DNA from: Nocardioides sp. Soil797
Lineage (GTDB): Bacteria; Actinomycetota; Actinomycetes; Propionibacteriales; Nocardioidaceae
Direction: 5' to 3'
Length of the DNA stretch: 64,000 nt
NCBI GenBank assembly: GCA_001429555.1
Contig: LMSR01000005.1
Location: 1-64,000, forward strand
This document shows, piece by piece, positions 17,867 to 26,093 of this stretch. A program made the translations under genes and the position numbers. Below the pieces are notes generated by a model. The model saw nothing but the letters and a program-made list of their open reading frames with translations, searched no databases and was not told where the DNA came from. The number at the start of each line of letters is the position of its first letter. The stretch's first letter is position 1.

Positions 17867-18907
17867 ATGTCCTCACGCACGCGCACCGCGCTGGTTGCCG
17901 TCCTGGCCGCGCTGTCCCTTGCCGGATCTGGTTGCTCGATCGGCAGCGGCGACGCCGCTGCCGACTCGGGCCGCTCCAGCGACCGGGCTGCCAAGCGTAG
18001 TGCCGCCGCCGAGAAGGCCCACCATGCGTACGTCGACCCCTGCTCACTGCTCGAGCGCGACCAGCGAGAGGCCATTGCTGGGACGCCGATCGACTCGTCG
18101 TACGACGTCCGTCTCTTCCCGAGTGGCGTCGAGCTGAACAGTTGCTCCGTCTCCGTCCAGGGCAGCGTCGTGGATGCCCTGGCCCTCAACTACGGATATG
18201 CGGTCACTCCGAAACTGGCCTTCCGCAAGTTCCTGAAGGAGGCGAAGGAGATCGGCGGAGCCAAGATCGAGAAGCTCGACGGTGTCGGCGACGAGGCCTA
18301 CCTGATCAACGACACCACCAAGGAGGCGTGGGTGCGCAAGGGCGACAACACACTGTTCGTGTGGACCACCAACCCCGGCTTCGACACCAGGGCCGCCACA
18401 AAGGCACTCACCGACCTGTTGGCCAAGGCCACTCCGGGCATGCTCGAGCACCCGATCCATCTGCCCAGGCTCTGCCCCGCGGCCACCGACCCGCGCGTGG
18501 TCGCCGTGCTTGGTGGCCGGGTCGATCGGGCGATCGGTTCGACGACCCGATCAGGCACGACCTGCTCCTATGCCACGCGAACGCGCTCATTGTCCTTGGG
18601 TGCGTCGGGACGCAGCAAGCAGAGCATCGAGAAGGAGATGAAGGTGTCCGAGGCGTTCAGCGACGGGATCGGCAGCGACCGCGAGACCCTGGAGATCGTT
18701 GCGAACTCGACGACCTCGTTCTCCGCCAGCGAATACGGGCCGTATGCGTTCACCTACATGCTGGACCCGGCGACAGTAATCCATGCCAGCGTCGACGCCA
18801 CCGTGCGGCTGGGGCGTGACTACGGCTACCCGTCGTACGACCAGGCAGCCTTCCGTCGACTCAACGACTGGTGGGTGCACAAGCAGGCGGCGCGCCTGCG
18901 CAGGTGA
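17867..18907 (+). CDS. DUF3558-like lipoprotein
   Basis: A 346-residue secreted lipoprotein: arginine-containing N-terminus, hydrophobic core and lipobox 'SLAGSGC'. After a polar linker, two similar halves each begin near a 'PCSLLERDQREAIAG' or 'LCPAATDPRVVAVLGG' block, with paired cysteines ('CS...C'), as in actinobacterial DUF3558 proteins. Function unknown, likely cell-envelope. ATG 17867 is preceded by AGGA at 8 nt; an ATG at 17858 is possible and would add three residues. It ends 10 nt from the converging desaturase gene. Confidence 0.82.
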   Translation: MSSRTRTALVAVLAALSLAGSGCSIGSGDAAADSGRSSDRAAKRSAAAEKAHHAYVDPCSLLERDQREAIAGTPIDSSYDVRLFPSGVELNSCSVSVQGSVVDALALNYGYAVTPKLAFRKFLKEAKEIGGAKIEKLDGVGDEAYLINDTTKEAWVRKGDNTLFVWTTNPGFDTRAATKALTDLLAKATPGMLEHPIHLPRLCPAATDPRVVAVLGGRVDRAIGSTTRSGTTCSYATRTRSLSLGASGRSKQSIEKEMKVSEAFSDGIGSDRETLEIVANSTTSFSASEYGPYAFTYMLDPATVIHASVDATVRLGRDYGYPSYDQAAFRRLNDWWVHKQAARLRR

Positions 18908-18917
18908 GCCGCTCGCC

Positions 18918-19880
18918 TCAGGTGCTCTGGGCGGCCTGGTTCTTGACCAGCTTGCCCTCGATGCGTTCGCGCACCGGCCAGCGCACGTCGTTGACCCATC
19001 CGCACTTCTCGAGCATCCAGATCACCCTGGCGGAGACGTCGACCTGTCCCTTCTGCACGCCGTGACGGGCACACGTCGGGTCGGCGTGGTGCAGGTTGTG
19101 CCACGACTCGCCACCGGACGGGATCGCCAGCCACCACACGTTGGCCGACTTGTCGCGCGAGACGAAGGGACGCTCGCCGATGGTGTGGCAGATCGAGTTG
19201 ATCGACCAGGTCACGTGGTGGAGCAGGCCGACGCGCACCAACGAACCCCAGAAGAACGCGGTGAACGCGCCCATCCAGGACATCGTGACCAGGCCGCCGA
19301 TGATCGGCGGAATGGCCAGGGAGAGCAGGGTCCAGAACCAGAAGTCCTTCGAGATGCGGACCAGGTCCTTGTCCTTCATCAGGTCGGGGGCGTACTTGCG
19401 CTGAGGGGTCTGCTCCTCGTCGAAGAGCCATCCGATGTGGGCGTGCACCATGCCCTTGGCGAGAGCGGGCACGCTGCTGCCGTACTTCCAGGGGGAGTGC
19501 GGGTCGCCGTCGCGGTCGGAGAACTTGTGGTGCTTGCGGTGGTCGGCCACCCAGCGGATCAGGGGGCCCTGGACGGCCATCGAGCCGGCGATGGCCAACG
19601 CGATCTTCACGCCCCTGTTGGGTTTGAAGGACTTGTGGGTGAAGTAGCGGTGGAAGCCGACGGTGATGCCGAGCAGGCCGATCCAGTACATCGTCACCGC
19701 GATCGCCACGTCGAGCCAGGTCAGCCAGCCGCCCCAGGCGATCGGGACAGCGGCGATCAGCGCGATGAAGGGGACCAGGATGAAGAGGGCCAGGGCGAAC
19801 TGCTCCAGCCTGGACTGTTCGTCGCCGCCACGGGTGGCGAGCTCCAGTTCCTCTTCGGGGGGTGTGGTGGACGTGGCCAC
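18918..19880 (-). CDS. Acyl-CoA/acyl-lipid desaturase (membrane di-iron, delta-9 type)
   Basis: A 320-residue membrane fatty-acid desaturase that introduces a cis double bond using O2 and electrons. All three histidine boxes are present: 'HRYFTH', 'HRKHH' and 'HNLHH'. Hydrophobic pairs flank them at about residues 25-65 and 170-215. The GTG at 19878-19880 was chosen since a GGAGAG element precedes it; an upstream ATG at 19970 would read through the operator. Upstream lies a 20-nt perfect inverted repeat (19924-19943). Such desaturases adjust membrane fluidity; DesA3 of M. tuberculosis is a known relative under TetR control. Confidence 0.93.
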   Translation of the reverse strand: MATSTTPPEEELELATRGGDEQSRLEQFALALFILVPFIALIAAVPIAWGGWLTWLDVAIAVTMYWIGLLGITVGFHRYFTHKSFKPNRGVKIALAIAGSMAVQGPLIRWVADHRKHHKFSDRDGDPHSPWKYGSSVPALAKGMVHAHIGWLFDEEQTPQRKYAPDLMKDKDLVRISKDFWFWTLLSLAIPPIIGGLVTMSWMGAFTAFFWGSLVRVGLLHHVTWSINSICHTIGERPFVSRDKSANVWWLAIPSGGESWHNLHHADPTCARHGVQKGQVDVSARVIWMLEKCGWVNDVRWPVRERIEGKLVKNQAAQST

Positions 19881-19923
19881 AAGGCTCTCCTGCTGCGTGA
19901 CTTCGGGTGTGCGCCGCAACGGT

Positions 19924-19943
19924 AACCTACGCAACCGTAGGTT
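19924..19943. promoter_or_regulatory. TetR-type operator between desaturase and DUF4442 gene
   Basis: AACCTACG-CAAC-CGTAGGTT is a perfect 8-bp inverted repeat with a 4-nt centre, 44 nt upstream of the desaturase GTG. Size and symmetry fit a TetR-family operator. A smaller inverted repeat GTTAC-N6-GTAAC (19984-19999) lies over the start of the divergent gene. Confidence 0.65.
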
Positions 19944-19990
19944 GGGCAGGGGTGATGTGGCACGAACCACGTTCCCATCTTTCGTTACCT

Positions 19991-20479
19991 ATGAGTAACA
20001 TCAGGGGCATGGTCACGATCCTGGACATGTGGAACAAGGCGTCAGCCGTGCCGATGGGCAAGAAGGCGTTCTCATTGGCGTTCAGCCAGAAGGCGCCGTA
20101 CTTCGCGACGATCCGGCCGACCTTCCAGGTCGTGCAGCCCAATCACGTCGAGCTGACGATCCCGAAGCGGCGCGCGGTGCACAACCACATCGGCACCGTG
20201 CACGCGATCGCGCTGTGCAACGGCGCCGAGGCGGCGATGGGTGCGCTGGCCGAGGTGACGATCCCCAAGGACAAGCGGTGGATCCCCAAGGGGATGGACA
20301 TCAACTACACCGCCAAGGCGGACTCCGACATCACCGTGATCGCCGAGACCGATCCCGAGCAGTGGACCGGCGACGACCCCGACCTGCACGTGCGGGTCAA
20401 GGCACTGACCAAGGACGGCGTCGAGTGCTTCAACGGCGTCATCAAGCTCTGGGTGACGCCCAAACCACCGAAGAAGTAG
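19991..20479 (+). CDS. DUF4442 hotdog-fold protein (thioesterase-like)
   Basis: A 162-residue protein matching DUF4442: 'KKAFSLAFSQKAPYFATIRPTFQVVQPNHVELTIPKRRAVHNHIGTVHAIALCNGAEAAMGALAEVTIPKDKRWIPKGMDINYTAKA'. The conserved 'RRAVHNHIGTVHAIA.CN..E' segment is the hotdog-fold active-site helix, where related PaaI-type thioesterases act on acyl-CoA; no catalysis is proven for DUF4442. The start is uncertain: ATG 19991 lacks a Shine-Dalgarno, ATG 20009 has AGGGG only 1 nt away. Divergent from the desaturase, suggesting a shared lipid-related control. Confidence 0.85.
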   Translation: MSNIRGMVTILDMWNKASAVPMGKKAFSLAFSQKAPYFATIRPTFQVVQPNHVELTIPKRRAVHNHIGTVHAIALCNGAEAAMGALAEVTIPKDKRWIPKGMDINYTAKADSDITVIAETDPEQWTGDDPDLHVRVKALTKDGVECFNGVIKLWVTPKPPKK

Positions 20480-20499
20480 GGCTCAGGCGGGCGATGTCC

Positions 20500-21375
20500 T
20501 CAGCCGCCTGCGGTGTTCGCCTCGACATCGGCCGTACGTCGAGGCGCGGCGGCGGCCTTCTTGTTCCCTCGGCGAGCCAGCCAGCTGGCGACCTGCGAGA
20601 TCGTCATGTTGACCGCGATGTAGATCGCCGCGCCCGCGATGAAGATCGGGAAGAGCACCTGGCTGCCGTAGATCTCGAAGTTGTCGGTGACCTGGGCGGA
20701 GTAGTAGTTTCGCATGTTGCGGACCGTGGAGAGCAGTTCTTCGTAGGTCACGATGTAGCCGAGCGAGGTGTCCTTGAGGAGCACCACGATCTGGCTGACC
20801 AGCGTGGGCAGCATGATGCGGACCGCCTGCGGGAACTCGATGGCCCGCAGGGTCGCGACGGGGGTGAGGCCGACGGCCAGGCCGGCCTCGCGTTGCCCAC
20901 TGGGCAACGCGGCCACGCCCGAGCGCAGGATCTCGGCGATGATGCACCCGTTGTAGAGCGTGAGTCCGATGACCACACCGGTGAACGGAGAGACGTCAGT
21001 CCAGATCACGAACGGGAAGTACATCAGCAGCAGCACGGGGAGCCCGCGGAAGATCTCGGTGAAGACCGCCGCCGGCCAGCTCAGCCATCGGCTCGGGGAC
21101 AGGCGCAGGGCGGTGAGCACTGCGCCCAGCAGCACGGCCAGCACGGCGGCGAGTGCTGCGGCCTTGAGGGTGGCCAGCAACCCGCGCCCCAGGGCCTCCC
21201 AGAGGTCAGGGACGGTCAGCACCTCCCAAACGTGGGAGCCGATGAGACCGTTGTCGTCGAGTCGCTTGTAGCCGAGCCAGAGCAGGCCGAGGATGACCAG
21301 AGCGCCGAGGATGCTGCCGATCAGATTGCGTCGCCGGGCCCGTGGTCCTGGGACGTCGTAGAGCACGGAGGTCAT
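20500..21375 (-). CDS. gluD: Glutamate-type amino-acid ABC transporter permease GluD
   Basis: A 291-residue inner-membrane permease of the HisM/ArtM family with an extended N-terminus and about five helices. The EAA loop reads 'SGVAALPSGQREAGLAVGLTPVATLRAIEFPQAVRIMLP', the cytoplasmic contact with the ATPase. A C-terminal Lys/Ala-rich tail follows the last helix. It is the last gene of gluA-gluB-gluC-gluD; the ATG overlaps the gluC stop (ATGA). Assignment to glutamate rests on the four-gene order identical to Corynebacterium gluABCD. Confidence 0.92.
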   Translation of the reverse strand: MTSVLYDVPGPRARRRNLIGSILGALVILGLLWLGYKRLDDNGLIGSHVWEVLTVPDLWEALGRGLLATLKAAALAAVLAVLLGAVLTALRLSPSRWLSWPAAVFTEIFRGLPVLLLMYFPFVIWTDVSPFTGVVIGLTLYNGCIIAEILRSGVAALPSGQREAGLAVGLTPVATLRAIEFPQAVRIMLPTLVSQIVVLLKDTSLGYIVTYEELLSTVRNMRNYYSAQVTDNFEIYGSQVLFPIFIAGAAIYIAVNMTISQVASWLARRGNKKAAAAPRRTADVEANTAGG

Positions 21376-22019
21376 CGGGCGATCGCCACCTTCCGCTCGA
21401 GCTGACTGGCCGCGATGCCGGCCGGGATCGTGATGAGGAGGTAGAAGAACGCGACGCCGCCGAGGAACCACAACCCGTCGGAGGGGTGGCGGAGGTTGAG
21501 GTCTCGGCCGCTGGCGAACAGTTCGGTGACGAAGAAGCCGGCCGCCACACTGGTGTTCTTGGTCAGCGCCACGAAGATGTTGATCAGCGGGGGGATGATG
21601 CTGCGCATCGCTTGCGGCAGGATCACGGTGCTGATGCTCTGGGAGAACGTCATGCCGATGGCGCGCGCGGCCTCGGCCTGACCGGTCGAGACGCTGTTGA
21701 TGCCGGAACGAACCGCCTCGCAGACGAAGGCGGCGGTGTAGACCGAGAGGGCCACGTAGGCGCTGGTCTTGAACTCCACAACGATGTCGACCTGCGGGGC
21801 GACGAAGACCATGAAGAAGAAGACCAGCGTCAGCGGCGTGTTGCGTACGATCTCGACGTACGCCGCGCCGAGCCAGCGCAGTGGCGGAATCGGGGACACC
21901 CGCATCGTGCCCAGCACCGTGCCCAGCAGGAGTGCGGCGATCGAGGCCACCACGGTCAACTGGATCGTGGTCCAGAAGCCCTTCAGGATCAGGTCGAGAT
22001 TGTCGACCAGCGCGTCCAT
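21372..22019 (-). CDS. gluC: Glutamate-type amino-acid ABC transporter permease GluC
   Basis: A 215-residue His/Glu-family permease with about five membrane helices and EAA loop 'SGINSVSTGQAEAARAIGMTFSQSISTVILPQAMRSIIP'. The pairing with gluD gives the heterodimeric membrane channel. It starts at ATG 22017-22019, with GGAGGA upstream on the minus strand, and is separated from gluB by a 14-bp hairpin that may lower its expression relative to the binding protein. Confidence 0.93.
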   Translation of the reverse strand: MDALVDNLDLILKGFWTTIQLTVVASIAALLLGTVLGTMRVSPIPPLRWLGAAYVEIVRNTPLTLVFFFMVFVAPQVDIVVEFKTSAYVALSVYTAAFVCEAVRSGINSVSTGQAEAARAIGMTFSQSISTVILPQAMRSIIPPLINIFVALTKNTSVAAGFFVTELFASGRDLNLRHPSDGLWFLGGVAFFYLLITIPAGIAASQLERKVAIAR

Positions 22020-22034
22020 CGTCCTCCTTCAGTC

Positions 22035-22066
22035 AGGTCGTCCCGGGAGAAGTCCCGGGACGACCT
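22035..22066 (-). terminator. Perfect 14-bp hairpin between gluB and gluC
   Basis: AGGTCGTCCCGGGA (22035-22048), loop GAAG, then its exact complement (22053-22066). It lies between the binding-protein and permease genes of one operon, where such hairpins commonly limit read-through and stabilise upstream mRNA. Confidence 0.7.
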
Positions 22067-22086
22067 GTGCCGGCGTACCGGCGTGA

Positions 22087-22959
22087 TCAGTAGCGGTCGA
22101 CCTTCGGGAAGTCCGCGGGCATGTCGAGCACGGTGCCGGCCGTCTTGTTCCAGGCCTTCTCCCACTCACCGTTGTCGAAGGACTCCTCGATCACGTCGTT
22201 GATGAAGTCGCGGAACTCGTCGTCGCCCTTCTTGAGGCCGATGCCGTAGGGCTCCTCGGTGAACGGGTCGCCGACGAGCTTGAAGTCGCCTTCGTTCTGG
22301 GCGACGTAACCGGACAGGATCACGTTGTCCGTGGTCAGGGCGTCGACCTGGCCGTTGCGCAGCGGTTCGAGGCAGTCGCTGTACTCGGCCGGCAGTTCGA
22401 GCTTGACCTCCGGGTAGTTGTCGGCCATGTTCTGGGCCGGTGTCGAGCCCCGGGCGCTGCACACGGTCTTGCCCTTGAGGTCGTCAGGACCGTTGATGTC
22501 GTCGTTGTCCTCGGTGACCATCAGCATCTGCCCGGCGTTGAAGTAGGGGCCGGCGAAGTCGACGAGTTGCTTGCGCTCGTCGTTGATGGTGTAGGTCGCG
22601 ATGACGATGTCGACGCGGCCGTCCTCGATCGAGGTCTCGCGGATCTCCGACGGGGTGGCCACCCACTTGATGTCACCGGCATCGATGCCGAGCTTCGCGG
22701 CGACGATCTTGCCCATCTCGACGTCGAAGCCCTCGGGGGTGCCGTCGGGCCCCTTGAGCCCGAAGAGTGGCTGGTCGAACTTGGTGCCGATGGTGATCTT
22801 GCCGGCGTCGTGCAGCTTGGCCATCGTGGTGCCTTCGTCGAAGCTGACGTTCTTGTCGACGTCGGCGACGCCCTCGTCAGCCTTGTCCTCACCGCAGGCC
22901 GACATGGACATGGCCAGGCTCGCCACCACAAGGGCGATCTTCCATTTGGTCGCGCGCAT
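22087..22959 (-). CDS. gluB: Glutamate-type ABC transporter substrate-binding lipoprotein GluB
   Basis: A 290-residue extracellular solute-binding protein (family 3). Signal with lipobox 'SMSAC' (Cys about residue 22), then lobes with 'KLHDAGKITIGTKFDQPLFGLKGPDGTPEGFDVEMGKIVAAKLGI', 'SEIRETSIEDGRVDIVIATYTINDERKQLVDFAGPYF' and 'GKTVCSARGSTPAQNM', typical of glutamate/aspartate receptors (Cjaa/GluB type). ATG 22957-22959 has GGAGGAG just upstream. Second gene of gluABCD. Confidence 0.94.
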   Translation of the reverse strand: MRATKWKIALVVASLAMSMSACGEDKADEGVADVDKNVSFDEGTTMAKLHDAGKITIGTKFDQPLFGLKGPDGTPEGFDVEMGKIVAAKLGIDAGDIKWVATPSEIRETSIEDGRVDIVIATYTINDERKQLVDFAGPYFNAGQMLMVTEDNDDINGPDDLKGKTVCSARGSTPAQNMADNYPEVKLELPAEYSDCLEPLRNGQVDALTTDNVILSGYVAQNEGDFKLVGDPFTEEPYGIGLKKGDDEFRDFINDVIEESFDNGEWEKAWNKTAGTVLDMPADFPKVDRY

Positions 22960-23029
22960 TGTGCTCCTCCATCTTCGTGGCCGGCCATGCTTGGGTGAAT
23001 GGACCGGCGCTGCGATTTCTAGTTGTGCG

Positions 23030-23806
23030 TCAGTGCTTGAGGATCTTCCCGAGGAAGTCCTTTGCCCGATCGGACTGCGGGTTCGTGAAGAACTCCTCCG
23101 GGGTGTTCTCCTCGACGATCGCGCCGTCGGCCATGAAGATGACCCGGTCTGCCGCAGTACGGGCGAAGCCCATCTCGTGGGTGACCACGACCATCGTCAT
23201 GCCCTGCTTGGCCAGGTCGACCATGACGTCGAGGACTTCGGCGATCATCTCGGGGTCGAGGGCCGAGGTCGGCTCGTCGAAGAGCATCACCTTCGGGTTC
23301 ATCGCCAGTGCGCGCGCGATCGCGACGCGCTGCTGCTGTCCGCCGGAGAGCTGGGCCGGATACTTGTCGGCCTGGTGGCCGATGCCCACCCGGTCGAGCA
23401 GTTCCTTGGCACGATCCTGGGCCTCGGCCTTCTTCATGTTCCGGACCTTGATCGGCCCGAGGGTGACGTTCTGAAGGATCGTCTTGTGCGCGAAGAGGTT
23501 GAAGCTCTGGAACACCATTCCGACGTCGGCCCGAAGGGCGGCGAGTGCCTTGCCCTCCTCGGGGAGCGGCTTGCCGTCGAGGGTGATCGATCCCTTCTGG
23601 ATCGTCTCAAGTCGGTTGATCGCGCGGCACAGCGTCGACTTGCCGGAGCCCGAGGGCCCAATCACGACCACGACCTCACCCCGCTTGATGGTGAGGTTGA
23701 TGTCCTGCAACACATGCAGGTCGCCGTACCACTTGTTGACGCCATCGAGCACAACCAGTGGCTGACCGGTCGCGGCCTCTGTGCCGCCCTGCTCTGTCAC
23801 AGTCAT
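23030..23806 (-). CDS. gluA: Glutamate-type ABC transporter ATPase GluA
   Basis: A 258-residue polar amino-acid ABC ATPase: Walker A 'GPSGSGKST', Q-loop '[12 protein letters not shown]', signature '[19 protein letters not shown]', Walker B '[14 protein letters not shown]' and switch His '[10 protein letters not shown]'. First gene of the operon; the 160-nt gap to the divergent Rieske beta-subunit gene contains the IclR-type element nearest that gene. gluABCD near miaB/miaA/dapF is also found in corynebacteria. Confidence 0.95.
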   Translation of the reverse strand: MTVTEQGGTEAATGQPLVVLDGVNKWYGDLHVLQDINLTIKRGEVVVVIGPSGSGKSTLCRAINRLETIQKGSITLDGKPLPEEGKALAALRADVGMVFQSFNLFAHKTILQNVTLGPIKVRNMKKAEAQDRAKELLDRVGIGHQADKYPAQLSGGQQQRVAIARALAMNPKVMLFDEPTSALDPEMIAEVLDVMVDLAKQGMTMVVVTHEMGFARTAADRVIFMADGAIVEENTPEEFFTNPQSDRAKDFLGKILKH

Positions 23807-23884
23807 TGCAGCAACCTAGCGCCATTGGCGTCAGCCGATCCAGACCAAATCGCCAGGTGCCACTTCTGAGACCGAATCGTGTCC

Positions 23885-23936
23885 GTTCCGGGGCTTGGAA
23901 CAGGCTGTTCTGCCCGGACGCACGCCGTCCGAGAGT
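23885..23936 (+). promoter_or_regulatory. IclR-type operator and promoter of the beta-subunit operon
   Basis: GTTCC-GGGGCTT-GGAAC at 23885-23901 is a perfect copy of the cluster's 17-nt element. Exactly 30 nt from its last base starts GAGAGT (23931-23936), the likely -10. A GAGGAG ribosome-binding site and GTG follow. Confidence 0.65.
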
Positions 23937-23969
23937 AGGACAACGTCAGTCCAGCCTGAGGAGACCGTG

Positions 23970-24491
23970 GTGGAAACACAGACCGTGCAGAGGCCGTCCC
24001 CGGAGCAGTCGCTCGCGTTGCACCACGAGGTGGAGCAGTTCCTCTACCGCGAGGCCGACCTGCTCGACAACTGGCGGCTGCCCGAGTGGCTCGAGCTCTT
24101 CCTGCCCGAGGGCGTCTACCTGGTCCCGGCCACCGACAAGCCGGACGGCGACCCGGGCCGTGACCTCTTCATGGTCCAGGACGACCGGTTCCTGCTCGAG
24201 CAGCGACTCAACTCACTGATGAAGCGGTCGGCCCACGCGGAGTACCCGCACTCCCGCACCCGACGTATGGTCACCAACGTCCGCGCCATCGAGCTCGACG
24301 ACGGCAGCATCGACCTCCGCGCCAACTTCACCGTGCAGCGGATCCGCAACGGAGTGCTCGACACCTACGTCGGCCACTACGAGCACGTCGTCGTGCGTGA
24401 CGAGGATCGCGGATTCCTGTTCCGCACCCGCCGCTGCGTGCTCGACCTCGACGCGCTCCGCCCCCACGGCAAGGTCAGCATCATCCTGTGA
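23970..24491 (+). CDS. Rieske aromatic-ring dioxygenase, beta (small) subunit
   Basis: A 173-residue SnoaL-like cone-fold subunit of ring-hydroxylating dioxygenases. Seen: 'LHHEVEQFLYREADLLDNWRLPEWLELFLPEGVYLVPA', 'DLFMVQDDRFLLEQRLNSLMKRSAHAEYPHSRTRRMVTNVRAIE' and 'FTVQRIRNGVLDTYVGHYEHVVVRDEDRGFLFRTRRCVLDLDAL', all standard for this family. The beta subunit holds the alpha3beta3 hexamer together. GTG 23970 was chosen (6 nt after AGGAG); GTG 23967 is equally in frame. The stop overlaps the SDR start (GTGA). Its alpha partner is encoded 1.6 kb away on the other strand. Confidence 0.92.
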   Translation: METQTVQRPSPEQSLALHHEVEQFLYREADLLDNWRLPEWLELFLPEGVYLVPATDKPDGDPGRDLFMVQDDRFLLEQRLNSLMKRSAHAEYPHSRTRRMVTNVRAIELDDGSIDLRANFTVQRIRNGVLDTYVGHYEHVVVRDEDRGFLFRTRRCVLDLDALRPHGKVSIIL

Positions 24492-25291
24492 ACCGGCTCG
24501 CAGAGAAGGTCGCAATCGTCACCGGGGCCAGTCCCAACATCGGCGGCACCCTCGCCGCGGGACTGGCCGCCGAAGGTGCCCGGGTGGTCTGCGCCGACCT
24601 CGACCCCGATGTTGCCAAGGCCAGCGCGGCGCGCATCGAGCAGGCCGGCGGCGAGGCGGTGGCACTGCCGGGAGATGTGACCGACCCGGCCCATGCCGAC
24701 GAGGTGGTCGCCCGCGCACTCCAGGAGTGGGGTCGCCTCGACATCCTCGTCAACAACGCGGTCTTCTTCCAGCAGCAGGGCCTGATGGACATGCCGTACG
24801 ACGACTACCGGCGCCAGCTCGATGTCATCCTCGGCGGCTCGTTCCTGTTCTCGCGAGCCGCGGCCGCGGCGATGATCGAGGCCGACGCCGGAGGCAGCAT
24901 CATCAACGTCCTCTCCACCGCTGCCTGGCAGGGCCAGCCCGGCAACATCGGCTACACCACCGGCAAGAGCGGCCTGGTCAACTTCACCCGGTCCACCGCG
25001 ATGGACCTGGCCCGCCACGGGATCCGGGTGAACAGCTTCACGCCCACCGCGACGATGCCCACCGACCCGGTCGCGGCTGCCCAGCTCGAGGAGCTGCTCA
25101 GCAGACCGGGAACACGCTCGATGGACTTCCGGGCGCAGATGCCGCTCCACCGGCTCCCCACGCCCGAGGACTACGTGGGCGCAGTGGTCTACCTGGCCTC
25201 CGACGAGGCCTCGATGGTGACGGGCACCAACATCACGGTCGACGGGGGAGCCACGGCGAAGTACTGGCCGTGGCGCCCGCACGCCGACTGA
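24488..25291 (+). CDS. Short-chain dehydrogenase, probable cis-dihydrodiol dehydrogenase
   Basis: A 267-residue classical SDR with cofactor motif 'VTGASPNIGG', acidic 'CADLD' after beta-2 (NAD preference), 'NNAV', catalytic Ser143, Tyr156 and Lys160 ('LSTAAW..YTTGK') and C-terminal 'TGTNITVDGG'. It begins at a GTG that overlaps the Rieske beta-subunit stop by four bases, so it is translated with it; this coupling makes re-aromatisation of the dioxygenase's cis-dihydrodiol to a catechol the most likely job. The exact substrate cannot be read from sequence. Confidence 0.88.
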   Translation: MNRLAEKVAIVTGASPNIGGTLAAGLAAEGARVVCADLDPDVAKASAARIEQAGGEAVALPGDVTDPAHADEVVARALQEWGRLDILVNNAVFFQQQGLMDMPYDDYRRQLDVILGGSFLFSRAAAAAMIEADAGGSIINVLSTAAWQGQPGNIGYTTGKSGLVNFTRSTAMDLARHGIRVNSFTPTATMPTDPVAAAQLEELLSRPGTRSMDFRAQMPLHRLPTPEDYVGAVVYLASDEASMVTGTNITVDGGATAKYWPWRPHAD

Positions 25292-25310
25292 GCAACGGAG
25301 TGAGGAAGAG

Positions 25311-26000
25311 ATGAACGACGTCATCCTGATCGATCCGTTGCGGTCCACCGTCGAGACCGCCGCCGGACCGCTTCCGACGCTGGAGATCTCACTGCCGGGC
25401 ACCCCGCACGGCATCGTGCTGCTCTTCTGCGAGAGCGGAACGCTCGAGCGCGATGCGACCGAGCGGATGAACGAGCTGGCCGCCGACGGCTATGACACGC
25501 TCGCGGTCGAAACCTCCGATCCCGTGCTCGACGTCGTCCCGTCGTTGCTGCAACGAGCCGCCGCGCGTGGTTGGTCCTCCGAGCAGGTGGCCGTCGTCGG
25601 CATCGGCACCGGCGGGCGCGCGGCACTGTTGGTCGCGGCCACCCACGAGCTTGCAGCAGCCGTCAGCCTGTCGGCGCCGCTGCACGGCGACCCCGTGCCG
25701 GACCGGCCGGTCCGCACGCCGTGGCTGGGCATGTTCGGTGCCGATGACGCGGCCGCACCGGCTGACGACGTACGCCGACTCGCGGCGACGGTCGGTGCCT
25801 CCGACGTCTTCATCGAGGTGGTCCGCTATCCCGCGGTCGGTCCCGACTTCCATGCCCTAGTCGACGACGGCGTGAACTATGCCGCCTCCTTCGACGCGTG
25901 GCAGCGCACCACAGAATGGCTCAATGCCCGCGTGGCGCCTCGACTCTCGCCGCTGGCGGTGGCCTGGCGCAGTCGCCAGGCGGAGACCGCCACTTCCTGA
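25311..26000 (+). CDS. Dienelactone-hydrolase-like protein lacking the nucleophile
   Basis: A 229-residue alpha/beta-hydrolase of the dienelactone hydrolase (DLH) type. 'VAVVGIGTGGRAALLVAA' aligns with the DLH nucleophile elbow 'G-x-C-x-G-G', but position 99 is Gly, not Cys or Ser. Later DLH landmarks remain: 'PWLGMFGADDAAAPADDVRRL' (Asp) and 'GPDFHALVDDGVNYAASFDAWQRTTEWLNARV' (His and the helix ending in the 'AW.RT...' pattern). It may be a non-catalytic or binding version, or act by another mechanism. Third gene of the beta-subunit operon, 19 nt after the SDR, with GAGGAAGAG before the ATG. Followed by a strong hairpin. Confidence 0.8.
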   Translation: MNDVILIDPLRSTVETAAGPLPTLEISLPGTPHGIVLLFCESGTLERDATERMNELAADGYDTLAVETSDPVLDVVPSLLQRAAARGWSSEQVAVVGIGTGGRAALLVAATHELAAAVSLSAPLHGDPVPDRPVRTPWLGMFGADDAAAPADDVRRLAATVGASDVFIEVVRYPAVGPDFHALVDDGVNYAASFDAWQRTTEWLNARVAPRLSPLAVAWRSRQAETATS

Positions 26001-26037
26001 ACGCCGAGACGGCACGGGTTCACGCACGACAACGGCC

Positions 26038-26079
26038 AGACGGCACGTGGTGACGGTTTCCCGTCACCACGTGCCGTCT
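26038..26079. terminator. Perfect 19-bp hairpin between convergent operons
   Basis: A 19-nt arm (26038-26056, starting AGACGGCACGTG) and its exact complement (26061-26079) are separated by TTTC. It sits between the converging DLH-like and Rieske alpha genes and can terminate both; no U-tract on either side. Confidence 0.75.
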
Positions 26080-26093
26080 CGATGCTGCTGCTG

